64,000 bases of DNA, from contig NC_014666.1 of NCBI RefSeq assembly GCF_000166135.1, positions 2,418,001 to 2,482,000 of the forward strand, given 5' to 3'. Of this stretch, positions 20,757 to 29,193 are shown one piece after another. The notes below the pieces were generated by a model, which was given only the letters and a program-made list of their open reading frames with translations, was not told the DNA's origin and searched no databases. Position 1 is the first letter of the stretch, and every line of letters starts with the position of its first letter. The translations under genes and the position numbers were made by a program. The stretch is from Pseudofrankia inefficax (GTDB lineage: Bacteria > Actinomycetota > Actinomycetes > Frankiales > Frankiaceae).

Positions 20757-20908
20757 GAGGTCATCCTATTTGCGCCGGGTGTACCTCCGCGACCAGAACG
20801 CCGGCCGCGGGTCGGGCGGGGATCTTCGGGCGTTCCCAGGATGGCGGTGCTGACGTCCGCCTCGCTCGGCGTGCCTGCGCCGAAGCCCGCTGGCTTTGAC
20901 TTCCCTGT

Positions 20909-20982
20909 CACCTGGCAGGTAAGTTGAACCCGCGTGATCAACATTACGACGGGCGTGGCTGGCCTTGGCCTGTGCCACGCCC
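20909..20982. promoter_or_regulatory. Inverted repeats in the divergent gap before the SnoaL-like gene
   Basis: The 342-bp gap between the methyltransferase and the SnoaL-like gene contains the compact palindrome ACCTG-G-CAGGT near 20910. It also has a 9-bp stem GGGCGTGGC (20951-20959) / GCCACGCCC (20974-20982). The first could be an operator and the second an attenuator or terminator. Nothing else gene-like is seen in the gap. Confidence 0.4.
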
Positions 20983-21098
20983 GCCGGTGAGATCGCCGTC
21001 CCGCTCCCGGGGTGGCGTGGAAGGGCTTCGGCAACGACTGACGGCGCAGGCGGCGATCAGGCGTGTCGGCTTCGACGAGAACGGCGGAGTGATTACCT

Positions 21099-21512
21099 GT
21101 GGATGACATCGAGGCGATCAAGCAGCTCAAGGCCAGGTACTGCCGATTACTCGACACGAAGGACTGGGCGGGTTATCGCCAGGTCCTCACGGATGACGTC
21201 GTCATGGACACCACGGATTCCGGCGGCGACGTCATCGCCGGCGGGGATCCCTTTCTCGACTTCCTTCAGGTCGCGCTCGCGGGCACTGTGACGGTTCACC
21301 AGTGCCACACCCCGGAGATCACCGTGACCTCGCCGTCGTCGGCCGACGGAATCTGGGCGATGGAGGATCGCGTTCGTTTCCCGGACGGGTCCGACCTGAA
21401 CGGCTTCGGTCATTACCACGAGACGTATGAGAAGTCCGACGGCGCCTGGCGGATCAAATCCTCCAGGCTGACCCGGCTGCGGATGGACTTCAGCAAGCCG
21501 GAGAGCGGCTGA
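21099..21512 (+). CDS. SnoaL-like / NTF2-fold protein
   Basis: A 137-aa single-domain protein of the SnoaL-like NTF2 fold. It begins with IKQLKARYCRLLDTKDW and ends in a WRIKSSRLTRLRMDF strand. Members are small cyclases, isomerases or ligand-binding proteins, often encoded next to SDR genes. An SDR gene follows 193 bp downstream in the same direction. The start at GTG 21099 has GGCGGAG upstream. Confidence 0.8.
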   Translation: MDDIEAIKQLKARYCRLLDTKDWAGYRQVLTDDVVMDTTDSGGDVIAGGDPFLDFLQVALAGTVTVHQCHTPEITVTSPSSADGIWAMEDRVRFPDGSDLNGFGHYHETYEKSDGAWRIKSSRLTRLRMDFSKPESG

Positions 21513-21705
21513 TCCTCGCGCGCCGCCCGCGAATCGTCGTCCCGATTCTTCGACCGCGCCCAGCCGAGCGCCGCGAGGGCCTCGACCGGGCGGCGCGCGC
21601 CCTTTTCTCACCATGGCTGTCCTCACGACCTCGGCCGTCGCCTGCCCGCGACCAGGCGGCGGCCGGCATCCGACTCAGCCCGCATCCGACAGCAGGGAGA
21701 ACGAG

Positions 21706-22572
21706 ATGGAATCCGAGCGGCCGGCCGCGCAGGTAGCGGTTGTCACGGGTGGAGCGTCGGGGTTCGGCCGGGCGCTGGGCGGGCGCTGCGCCGCGCGTGG
21801 CCTGCGGGTCGCGCTGCTCGACCGGGACGGGGAGCGTGCCGAGTCCGAGGCCGCGGCGATCACCGCGGAGCACGGGGTGGAGGCGTTCGGCCTCGGGGTC
21901 GACGTCGCGAGCGGCGAGGCGGTGCGCGCGGCGGCGGGCGCCGTCGCCGACCGGTTCGGCCGGGCGGACGTCGTCGTGTCGAACGTCGGTGTCCAGCTGT
22001 TCGGCGCGGTCGAGCGGCTCACGGATGACGAGTGGCGCTGGGTCCTGGACGTGAACGTGCTCGGCGCGGCCCGCACCGCCCAGGCGTTCCTGCCCCTTCT
22101 CCGGGCCGCCCCGCACGGCCGGCTGGCGTTCACGACCTCGTCGTCGGTCCTGTCGCCGGCCGCCCGGCTGGGCGCGTACCAGGCCAGCAAGTTCGCCGTC
22201 TGGGGGCTGGCGGAGACGCTGCGGCTGGAGCTCGCGCCCGACGGGATCGCGGTGTCCGTCGTCTTCCCGTCCGGGATGGCCTCACGGCACCTGGAGACCA
22301 GCGCCGAGGCCCAGCCCGACCACCTGCGTCGGGCGATCGGGGAGCAGGACGACTTCGTCGCCATGGTCGCCAGCAATCCCGAGATGGTGCAGAACCCGGT
22401 CTCGCCGGACGAGGCCGCGGGCAACGTCATCGAGGCGCTGCTCGCCGGGGAGCGGTACATCGTCACGCACGGAGACCTCGTCGACCCGGTCAGGGCGCGC
22501 GGCATAGACCTCGACCGGGCGGCCGCGGCCGCCCTCGGTCAGCGACCGGCGCCGGACGCCGCCCCTGCCTGA
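21706..22572 (+). CDS. SDR family NAD(P)-dependent oxidoreductase
   Basis: A 288-aa short-chain dehydrogenase. The cofactor loop is VTGGASGFGRA (TGxxxGxG, near residue 15), SNVG stands in place of NNAG, the catalytic Ser lies in TTSSSVLS, and the YQASK Tyr/Lys pair follows. The C-terminal extension after residue 220 is longer than minimal. It opens with AGGGAGA before ATG 21706. Substrate unknown. A TetR gene converges on it. Confidence 0.88.
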   Translation: MESERPAAQVAVVTGGASGFGRALGGRCAARGLRVALLDRDGERAESEAAAITAEHGVEAFGLGVDVASGEAVRAAAGAVADRFGRADVVVSNVGVQLFGAVERLTDDEWRWVLDVNVLGAARTAQAFLPLLRAAPHGRLAFTTSSSVLSPAARLGAYQASKFAVWGLAETLRLELAPDGIAVSVVFPSGMASRHLETSAEAQPDHLRRAIGEQDDFVAMVASNPEMVQNPVSPDEAAGNVIEALLAGERYIVTHGDLVDPVRARGIDLDRAAAAALGQRPAPDAAPA

Positions 22573-22583
22573 CCGGGTGGGCG

Positions 22584-22612
22584 GGCGCTCTCCGAGAACG
22601 CCGGGGAGCGCC
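22584..22612. terminator. Hairpin between convergent SDR and TetR genes
   Basis: GGCGCTCTCC (22584-22593) and GGGGAGCGCC (22603-22612) pair over 10 bp with one wobble and a 9-nt loop, in the 42-bp convergent gap. Likely a two-way terminator. Confidence 0.6.
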
Positions 22613-22614
22613 GG

Positions 22615-23277
22615 TCAGATGCCGTTCGGGGGCTCGATCACGGCGCGCGCCGCCTCCATCCAGTTCTGCCCGGAGAGCCGGCGGAACGCCTGGACGACCA
22701 TCGTGCCCAGGTCGAAGTCGGGGGACAGCAGCCACTGGGTCGCGAGGCCGTCCCAGGTGGCCACGAACTGCCGCGCGACCGCCACCGGATCCAGGCTCGG
22801 GTGTGCCTGGCCGGTCTTCTGGCGCTCGGCGACGAGGCGGCCGTAGGTCTCGACGTTGGTTCGGTACTGCCGGGTGAAATAGTCCTCGGCCGGGTGTCCG
22901 GGCGTCGCGGCGAGGCCGGTCAGGGCGACCCGAAGCCGCAGCAGCGGTTCCCGCCGGGTGGCGGAGCGCGCGGCGTCGGCCAGGGCGTCGATGTCGAGGC
23001 CGGCCAGCCCGTCGGCCGGGCGCACCCCGTCCCGCTCCGCGTGGCGGACGGCCAGCTCCTGGTCCCGTTCGAGGGCGGCGAGCAGGAGATGGTCCTTGCT
23101 CGGGTAGTGGTACAGGACCGTCGCCTCGCTGGTGGCGGCCCGTCGCGCGACCTCGGCCGTGGTGACGTTCGGGTGCCCCTGCTCGAGGACCAGGTCGAGG
23201 ACCGCCTGGGCGATCTCACCGCGGCGGATGGCCGTCCGGGCGTAGTGACCGCGCGGGCCGCGGGCCGTGGAAGCCAT
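22615..23277 (-). CDS. TetR family regulator
   Basis: A 220-aa TetR regulator with the HTH in residues 18-62 (AQAVLDLVLEQGHPNVTTAE, then VARRAATSEATVLYHYPSKD). The C-terminal part includes QNWMEAARAVI. It converges with the SDR gene and is divergent from the PKD lipoprotein gene at 23500, so either could be its target. Confidence 0.88.
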   Translation of the reverse strand: MASTARGPRGHYARTAIRRGEIAQAVLDLVLEQGHPNVTTAEVARRAATSEATVLYHYPSKDHLLLAALERDQELAVRHAERDGVRPADGLAGLDIDALADAARSATRREPLLRLRVALTGLAATPGHPAEDYFTRQYRTNVETYGRLVAERQKTGQAHPSLDPVAVARQFVATWDGLATQWLLSPDFDLGTMVVQAFRRLSGQNWMEAARAVIEPPNGI

Positions 23278-23391
23278 GGACCGACCCTACCGATCCCAAA
23301 TCCGAGTGTCTTTCGGTGATCGCCAGTGTTCGCCCTTGGCTTCCCCCTGTCCTGCAGCAACATCCTCTCCGAGGTGGGTCGAATCTAGAAG

Positions 23392-23420
23392 TTGACTCAG
23401 GTTTGGGGTGGGACCAGTAT
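23392..23420 (+). promoter_or_regulatory. Probable promoter of the PKD lipoprotein gene
   Basis: TTGACT (23392-23397) and CAGTAT (23415-23420) are spaced by exactly 17 bp and lie about 80 bp before the GTG start. The -35 matches consensus at 5 of 6, the -10 more weakly. Confidence 0.5.
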
Positions 23421-23499
23421 CGCCTGCGGGTCGACGGAGGGGTCCGCGGGGGCGCCTCCCGGCGATCACGCACCAGGTCAGGCGAACGCGGGAGGAAAT

Positions 23500-25686
23500 G
23501 TGAGACGAGGACCGGCGGCATCGACTGGAAGACACGGGGGTCGCCGAGGCCGGCCCGTTCTCGCCGTTCCGGCGGCCGCGGCGGTCATCGGGATCGCCGC
23601 GGTGACGGCCTGCTCGTCGGGTGCCGACGCCGCTTCCAGCTCGCCGACGACGTCCCCCACCCAGGCGTTGAAGAGCGACGTCGGACGCCCGTTACGCATC
23701 AGCGCCGAGCCGACCGCCGGGGAGCCCTGCGCGACGGGGAGCAACGGAGGCCCCCTGGTGACCGCGTCGTGCGTCGACCCGGCGCTGGACAAGCCCTATG
23801 TGGACCTAGACGAACGCCGGACCATCACCGACCCGGCGACCAAGGTCACGGTGAAGGTGCGGTACGTGCACGGCGGATTCACCGGGACGAAGGGAAAGTT
23901 CTCGTTCTACTTCCCGGACAGGTACGCCGGCCGGTTCTTCGAGTCCACCTACCCCTTGGTGACCAAGGAGGACGCCGACCCGGAGACGGTCGTCTTCGCC
24001 ATCTCGACCAACTCCTACGTCGTGTCGGACAACAACGCAGGCGGACTGCCCGGCGGCGGCGCGATCGCGGGCTACGAGCTGAACGCGGCGTCCGCGAAGT
24101 TCTCCAGGCTGGTCGCGGCGCAGGTCTACGACGACACCGCCCGGCCGCGCGGCTACCTCTACGGGGCCAGCGGTGGTGCCTACCAGACCCTGGCCGCGAT
24201 GGAGAACACCGACGGTGTCTATGACGGCGCCGTGCCGATGGTCCCGGGCACCTCGAACTCGCTCCCGAGCAACCTGACCGTCGAGTCGCTGGGGCTGCGG
24301 GTGCTGAAGGACAAGCTGCCCCAGATCGACGACGCGATGGAGCCGGGCGGCAGCGGCAACCCCTATGCCGGCCTCAACCCGGAACAGCAGGCGGTCCTGC
24401 GCGAGACGGCGCGGCTCGGCTTCCCACTGGGCGGCTGGTGGGACTACGCGCACATGAGCCGCAACGAGGTCGCCGCCATCGGCGCCGGGGTCCGGATCAT
24501 CGACCCGACCTACGTGGATGACTTCTGGACGAAGCAGGGGTACGCGGGCACCGACCCGGCGTCGTCGGTCGCGGCCGCCCGCGTCCAGGCCACCGCCACC
24601 GTGACCGGCGTCGTCGGCTCGCCGCCGACCGGCCTGGAGCTCTCCGGGCTGCCGACCGGCGACCTGACCGGGGCCGACATCGACCTCACGAGCGGCGCGG
24701 CCGCGGGCAAGTCGGTCGCGCTCGGCACCGCGAGCGGCAGCACCGTCACCTTCGCCCCCGACGCGGACGCCACGGTGACCAGCGCGATCAAGGCCGGCGA
24801 CCAGGTGCGTCTCGACAACTCCTGGTACCTCGCCCTGCAGTACTACGAGCGCTACCAGGTCCCCCCGGCCGACCGGGGCCTGTCCGCCTGGAACCAGTAC
24901 GTCGACGCCAGTGGGAAGCCGCTCTACCCGCAGCGGGCGAGCCTGACCGGGCCGATCTTCGCCCAGCAGGGCAGCGGCGGTGTGCCCACCGGGAAGTTCC
25001 ACGGAAAGATGATCATGTTGGCGTCGACCCTCGACGTGCTGGCCTTCCCCTGGTCCGCCGACTGGTACCGCCAGCAGGTCAAGGCCTTCCTCGGCTCGAA
25101 CGCGGATGGCAGCTACCGCCTGTGGTACATGGACAACGCCGCGCACACCCCGCCGGAGACGAAGGCTGCCGGCGCGCACATCGTCAGCTACGACGGTGAG
25201 CTCCAGCAGGCGCTGCTCGACCTCGACGCCTGGGTCACGCGGGGGACCGCGCCCCCTGCGACGACCGGCTACACGATCGACAAGGACACCCAGATCCACG
25301 TCGCGGCCACCGCCGCCGAGCGCGGGGGCGTCCAGCCCGTCGTCAGCCTGGCCGTCACCAAGGTCGGGAAGAACGAGGTCAAGCCGGCCGTCCGCGTGGA
25401 CGCCAAGGCCGGGGAGGCCGTCACGCTCACCGTGGCCGCGCAGGAACCACCGGGCGGTGGGAAGATCACCAGGGTCGAGTGGGACTTCGCGGGCACCGGC
25501 GACTTCGCCGACAGCTCTCGGCTGGACAAGGCCGACAGCACCGTGCGGCTGACCACCAGCCACACCTTCACCAAGCCCGGGACCTACTTCGCCGTCGTCC
25601 GGGTCACCTCGCAGCAGCAGGGCGACGCCACGGCGGCCTACACACTGGTCCAGAACCTCGGCCGCGTCCGCGTCGTCGTCAGGTAG
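23500..25686 (+). CDS. Secreted alpha/beta-hydrolase-like lipoprotein with C-terminal PKD domain
   Basis: A 728-aa predicted lipoprotein. A basic N-terminus is followed by a hydrophobic stretch and lipobox VTAC (Cys38), then a Ser/Thr linker. The central region has the nucleophile elbow YGASGGAY (Ser224) and a late HTPPE segment that could supply the catalytic His. The last 100 residues are a PKD/Ig-like domain (VEWDFAGTGDFADS, then HTFTKPGTYFAVVRV). The start at GTG 23500 has GGAGGA 4 nt before it; an ATG two bases upstream is followed at once by TGA. Closest known architecture may be tannase/feruloyl-esterase-like or tripeptidyl-peptidase-like hydrolases; the substrate is unknown. Confidence 0.75.
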   Translation: MRRGPAASTGRHGGRRGRPVLAVPAAAAVIGIAAVTACSSGADAASSSPTTSPTQALKSDVGRPLRISAEPTAGEPCATGSNGGPLVTASCVDPALDKPYVDLDERRTITDPATKVTVKVRYVHGGFTGTKGKFSFYFPDRYAGRFFESTYPLVTKEDADPETVVFAISTNSYVVSDNNAGGLPGGGAIAGYELNAASAKFSRLVAAQVYDDTARPRGYLYGASGGAYQTLAAMENTDGVYDGAVPMVPGTSNSLPSNLTVESLGLRVLKDKLPQIDDAMEPGGSGNPYAGLNPEQQAVLRETARLGFPLGGWWDYAHMSRNEVAAIGAGVRIIDPTYVDDFWTKQGYAGTDPASSVAAARVQATATVTGVVGSPPTGLELSGLPTGDLTGADIDLTSGAAAGKSVALGTASGSTVTFAPDADATVTSAIKAGDQVRLDNSWYLALQYYERYQVPPADRGLSAWNQYVDASGKPLYPQRASLTGPIFAQQGSGGVPTGKFHGKMIMLASTLDVLAFPWSADWYRQQVKAFLGSNADGSYRLWYMDNAAHTPPETKAAGAHIVSYDGELQQALLDLDAWVTRGTAPPATTGYTIDKDTQIHVAATAAERGGVQPVVSLAVTKVGKNEVKPAVRVDAKAGEAVTLTVAAQEPPGGGKITRVEWDFAGTGDFADSSRLDKADSTVRLTTSHTFTKPGTYFAVVRVTSQQQGDATAAYTLVQNLGRVRVVVR

Positions 25687-25746
25687 CGCCTGGGCCGCGG
25701 CCATCCTCGATCCCGCCGCCGGGCCGGGGGTGGCCGACCGGCCGTG

Positions 25747-26568
25747 CTACGGGGTGACGCTCAGCGGAGCGTCGACGGTGTCCGCTCTGGCCAGCAACAG
25801 GGTCGCGCTGAGCACCGCGAGCAGCGCCAGCACCAGGGCGGGCCACCAGCCTGGGCGCACGGTGTCGCCCAGCACGGACAGGCCGACGACGGCGGGGACG
25901 ACGACCTCGACCGACCAGAGTGTCGCGGTGACGGCGGTGACCTCGCCGCGCTCCAGCGCCTGGGCGTACGCGTAGGTCCCCGCCACGCCGTACAGCAGGA
26001 CGGCGTAGGCCAGCGGCTGTTCCAGCAACTGGGGGAGTCCCGTCGCGTGGCCCTGCAGGGCGCGGGCGCCGAGGGCCGCGCCGGAGTACGCCAGCCCGGC
26101 CAGGAGCGCCAGGCCCACGGGTCTGGCGCTCCTGGCCAGGACCGCCAGCACCAGCAGCGCCACCGCGGCGACGAGCAGGCCCAGCCGGACCGCGGCGCTG
26201 GTCGTCGGCGCCGGCTGGTGGCCACCGCAGCAGGCCAGCACGACCAGCGCCACGACCAGCACCCCGACCGAGACGGCGGCCGAGCGCCGCAGCGGCACCC
26301 GCAGCACGACGTGGCCCAGCACGGCGGTGACGGCGAGGGAGCCGGCGAGGACCGACTGGACGACGAACAGCGGCAGGTGCCGCAACGCCAGCAACGACAG
26401 CAGCCAGGCGATGCCGTCGAAGGCCAGCCCGACGAGGTAGGCCGGGCGGCGCAGCAGATCGGTGACCGCCGCGCCGCGGCCGGCCGCCTGGGCCTGGAGC
26501 ACGCTGCTGGTGCCGTAGAGGACGGCCGCCGCGCAGGCGGCGGCCAGCGACCAGACGAATCCGATCAC
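25747..26568 (-). CDS. DMT/EamA-like multispanning membrane protein
   Basis: A 273-aa integral membrane protein with about nine or ten hydrophobic helices and short loops, like EamA/DMT-superfamily permeases. It starts at GTG 26568, which overlaps the upstream gene's TGA by 4 nt (GTGA). The open frame extends 43 codons further, but that part is a shadow of the DUF2156 gene. Coupling to an MprF-like protein suggests a role in lipid or amino-acid handling at the membrane; that is inference. Confidence 0.75.
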   Translation of the reverse strand: MIGFVWSLAAACAAAVLYGTSSVLQAQAAGRGAAVTDLLRRPAYLVGLAFDGIAWLLSLLALRHLPLFVVQSVLAGSLAVTAVLGHVVLRVPLRRSAAVSVGVLVVALVVLACCGGHQPAPTTSAAVRLGLLVAAVALLVLAVLARSARPVGLALLAGLAYSGAALGARALQGHATGLPQLLEQPLAYAVLLYGVAGTYAYAQALERGEVTAVTATLWSVEVVVPAVVGLSVLGDTVRPGWWPALVLALLAVLSATLLLARADTVDAPLSVTP

Positions 26569-28373
26569 GGACCGCTGCCGCCGGACAGGAAACGGCCGAT
26601 GACGGGAATCTCGTCGACTCCTTCGGCTTCGGCGATGGTCAGGCCCTGGATGGCAGAATGCTCCACCGCGTCGAGCAGGACGTAACGGGGTCGCCATTCG
26701 GGCCGGTACTTCTCGTTGAAGTGCCAGAGTGACTCGATCTGGGCGTGTTCGGAGAGCCGGTGCAGCGCGTTCTGCAGCAGGGCCGTGCCCCGCCCCGGGC
26801 TCTCGTCGGCCAGGATGGCCCGCAGGATCGCGAAGTTGAGCCCGAGGCCGTGCTCGCCCCGCTCACGCAGGTGGATCGCCGTGGCGATCACCATGAAGTC
26901 GGTGACGCCGTTCGGGGTGTCGGGGTCCGCGCAGCGGCGCATCACGTCCAGCGACCAGCCGTCGATGTCGCTCGACGGCACCCACTGGATGAATCCCAGC
27001 GCGGCGCCCGCCGGGTCGTGCGCGACGGTCAGCAGCAGCCCGGTGTCGAGCGGGTCGAACAGCCGCGACAGGGTCATCGAGAAGCCGCGTTCGGCGTCGC
27101 CGTGCCGGGTGTCGCCGGCGAGCTTGGTCAGCGCCGCGGCGAGGTCCGGGTCGAGCCGCGCGGGGTCGTGGAAGCTGACCGTGCAGCCGGCCTTCGTGAG
27201 CCGGTTGTGCGCGCCGCGCAGGCTCTTCATCGTCCGGCCTTCGAGGGTGAACGCCTCGCAGTCCAGGATCGCCTCGTCACCCAGGTAGACCGGCCGCAGG
27301 CCGATCTCCTCGTACCGGGGCAGCCAGTCCCGGGAGGCGCCGACGACCGCCAGCGACCAGCCGTTCCGCTCGGCGTAGTCGCTGAAGTCCGCCCAGACCT
27401 GCTCCCGGTCCGCGACCGGGCCAATCGGGTCGGGCGAGACCAGGCAGACCCCGTTGCGCACCGCGAACGCGACCACGCTGCCGCCACTGAACATCCACTG
27501 CTTGTCGTCCCGCAGCGCAAAATACGCCAGGGTGTCGCCCCCGTAGGCGGCGACGACCGCCCGGGCCCGCTCCCGGTCGGCAAGGTGCGCGGACTGGCTG
27601 CGCGGTACCGGCAGCCGGGGGGACAGGACCAGCCAGCCGACGAGGATCAGAATCGCCAGCCCGGCGCTGGTGAGCGCCGGGGTTACGAACGTGCCGGCCG
27701 GCAGCGGCGCGTGGTCGTCGCCGGCCAGCCGCTCGACGACCCCGCGCGCCGACTCACCCGGGTGCTGATGGCCACCGACCGCCCACACGAAGCCGAGGGC
27801 GGCGACCATGGTCACGACCGCGCCGGAGCCGGCCAGCACCAGGGCCCGGCGCACCGTCGCGGCGTTGGGCCGGACCGGGAAGGCCGCCCGTTGCCACCAC
27901 AGCAGGCCCGCGACCAGCAGGTTCACGACGGCCACCTCGACCTGGAGGCCGCGCAGCAGGTGCAGCGCCGCCGACCCCACCAGGGCGGCCTCCGTACCGA
28001 GGAGCGCGAGGCGCTGCCCACGGCGCAGACCGCGCCCGAGCAGGCACAGCGCGGCCGCGACCAGGACCAGCGCCGCGCCGGCGGTCTGCGGCAGCTCGAC
28101 GGGGACCACGTCGACGAGGGCGACGAGCCGGCCCCGGGGCGCGGGCAGCAGCGCGGTCGCGACGTCCAGCGCGGCGACCGCCACGGCCCCCAGCGCGGCC
28201 AGCCGCCGGACCCGCTCGCGCTGCCGGCGTCCGGCGGCCAGGGTGCGGCCACCCTGGATCCGGGGCAGTGTCGCGCCTGGAAGCTGCGCGTCGACGTCGA
28301 CCACTCCGTCCGCCCCCCACCTTTCGAAAGAGGCCTTGGACCGGGTCCCTGGAGTCACATGAATATCGACCAT
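26565..28373 (-). CDS. DUF2156 (MprF-type C-terminal) membrane protein, lysyl-phosphatidylglycerol synthase-like
   Basis: A 602-aa protein. The N-terminal half has about six hydrophobic helices (for example VALVDVVPVELPQTAGAALV) and the C-terminal half, from about residue 260, is the DUF2156/GNAT-like domain that in MprF transfers lysine or alanine from tRNA to phosphatidylglycerol. Blocks seen are FALRDDKQWMFSG, RNGVCLVSPDPIGP, LRGAHNRLTKAG and WHFNEKYRPEWRPRYVLL. Full MprF has a longer flippase part with 14 helices, so this is a short version. The start is ATG 28373, in preference to an ATG five codons upstream. It is coupled to the DMT-like gene and divergent from the next membrane protein. 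Confidence 0.82.
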   Translation of the reverse strand: MVDIHVTPGTRSKASFERWGADGVVDVDAQLPGATLPRIQGGRTLAAGRRQRERVRRLAALGAVAVAALDVATALLPAPRGRLVALVDVVPVELPQTAGAALVLVAAALCLLGRGLRRGQRLALLGTEAALVGSAALHLLRGLQVEVAVVNLLVAGLLWWQRAAFPVRPNAATVRRALVLAGSGAVVTMVAALGFVWAVGGHQHPGESARGVVERLAGDDHAPLPAGTFVTPALTSAGLAILILVGWLVLSPRLPVPRSQSAHLADRERARAVVAAYGGDTLAYFALRDDKQWMFSGGSVVAFAVRNGVCLVSPDPIGPVADREQVWADFSDYAERNGWSLAVVGASRDWLPRYEEIGLRPVYLGDEAILDCEAFTLEGRTMKSLRGAHNRLTKAGCTVSFHDPARLDPDLAAALTKLAGDTRHGDAERGFSMTLSRLFDPLDTGLLLTVAHDPAGAALGFIQWVPSSDIDGWSLDVMRRCADPDTPNGVTDFMVIATAIHLRERGEHGLGLNFAILRAILADESPGRGTALLQNALHRLSEHAQIESLWHFNEKYRPEWRPRYVLLDAVEHSAIQGLTIAEAEGVDEIPVIGRFLSGGSGP

Positions 28374-28437
28374 CCGTCCTGATCGCAACCGCGCCCGAGG
28401 GTGAACCGAAAAACTCCGCGCCTGGCAGAATCCGTGT

Positions 28438-29187
28438 ATGGACTGGTCCTGGCTCGCCGGCTCCTATCATGACCAGATAATCAGAACCGGGCGCCAGCCG
28501 TTGTTGCTGCTGCTCGTCGGCCTGGTCGGCGGATTCCTGTTCATCAGGACATCGGCCCGGCTTATCCGGGCGAATGTCCGATGGTGGCCCGGAAACGTCT
28601 CGGCCGGTGGCGTACATGTGCACCATGAGTTCTTCGGCGTGCTCATCATGCTGGTGGCCGGCACGGTCGGTTTCGGGACGAGTGGGGCCGGCCCCTGGCG
28701 GGACGTCCTGGCGCTCGTCTTCGGGATCGGCGCCGGTCTCGTTCTCGACGAGTTCGCGCTGCTGCTGCACCTGCAGGACGTCTACTGGACCAGGGAGGGC
28801 CGGTCCTCCGTCGACGCGGTCATCGTCGCCACGGCGCTGACCGGGCTCTTCCTGGTCCGCGCGGCGCCCTTCGGCCTGGCCGACATCAGTGGCGACGAGC
28901 GCTCAGCCCGCTGGACGCTGGTCGGGCTCGTGCTGTTCAACCTGTCCCTCACCGTGCTGACCGCGATCAAGGGGAAACCCTGGACGGCGATGTTCAGCGT
29001 CTTCGTGACCGTGCTGGGGATCTGGGGTGCCACCCGACTCGCCGCCCCGCGCAGCCCGTGGGCGCGGCGTCGCTACGACCCGCCGAAGCTGGCCCGGGCC
29101 ACCCGGCGGGCCGAACGCTGGGACAGCCGGCGGGAGCGCGCCTTCTCCCTCATCGCCGGCGCCGAAGGCCCCGATGCTCCCTCATAG
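28438..29187 (+). CDS. Conserved integral membrane protein, function unknown
   Basis: A 249-aa protein with about six membrane helices. The first follows a short N-terminus (PLLLLLVGLVGGFLFI). The loop before helix 2 holds a His cluster, GGVHVHHEFFG (H60, H62, H63, E64), and the next helix ends in a DEFALLLHLQDVYW segment. This His/Glu/Asp pattern at the membrane edge could bind metal. The C-terminus is a basic, Arg-rich cytosolic tail. It is divergent from the DUF2156 gene with a short gap. I do not recognise a named family. Confidence 0.75.
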   Translation: MDWSWLAGSYHDQIIRTGRQPLLLLLVGLVGGFLFIRTSARLIRANVRWWPGNVSAGGVHVHHEFFGVLIMLVAGTVGFGTSGAGPWRDVLALVFGIGAGLVLDEFALLLHLQDVYWTREGRSSVDAVIVATALTGLFLVRAAPFGLADISGDERSARWTLVGLVLFNLSLTVLTAIKGKPWTAMFSVFVTVLGIWGATRLAAPRSPWARRRYDPPKLARATRRAERWDSRRERAFSLIAGAEGPDAPS

Positions 29188-29193
29188 CGGCGA

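Noticed and set aside
26745-28382. 545-codon plus-strand ORF opposite the DUF2156 gene
   Set aside because: No recognisable domain, biased Arg/Gln/Gly content, and the minus-strand frame encodes a clear DUF2156 protein.
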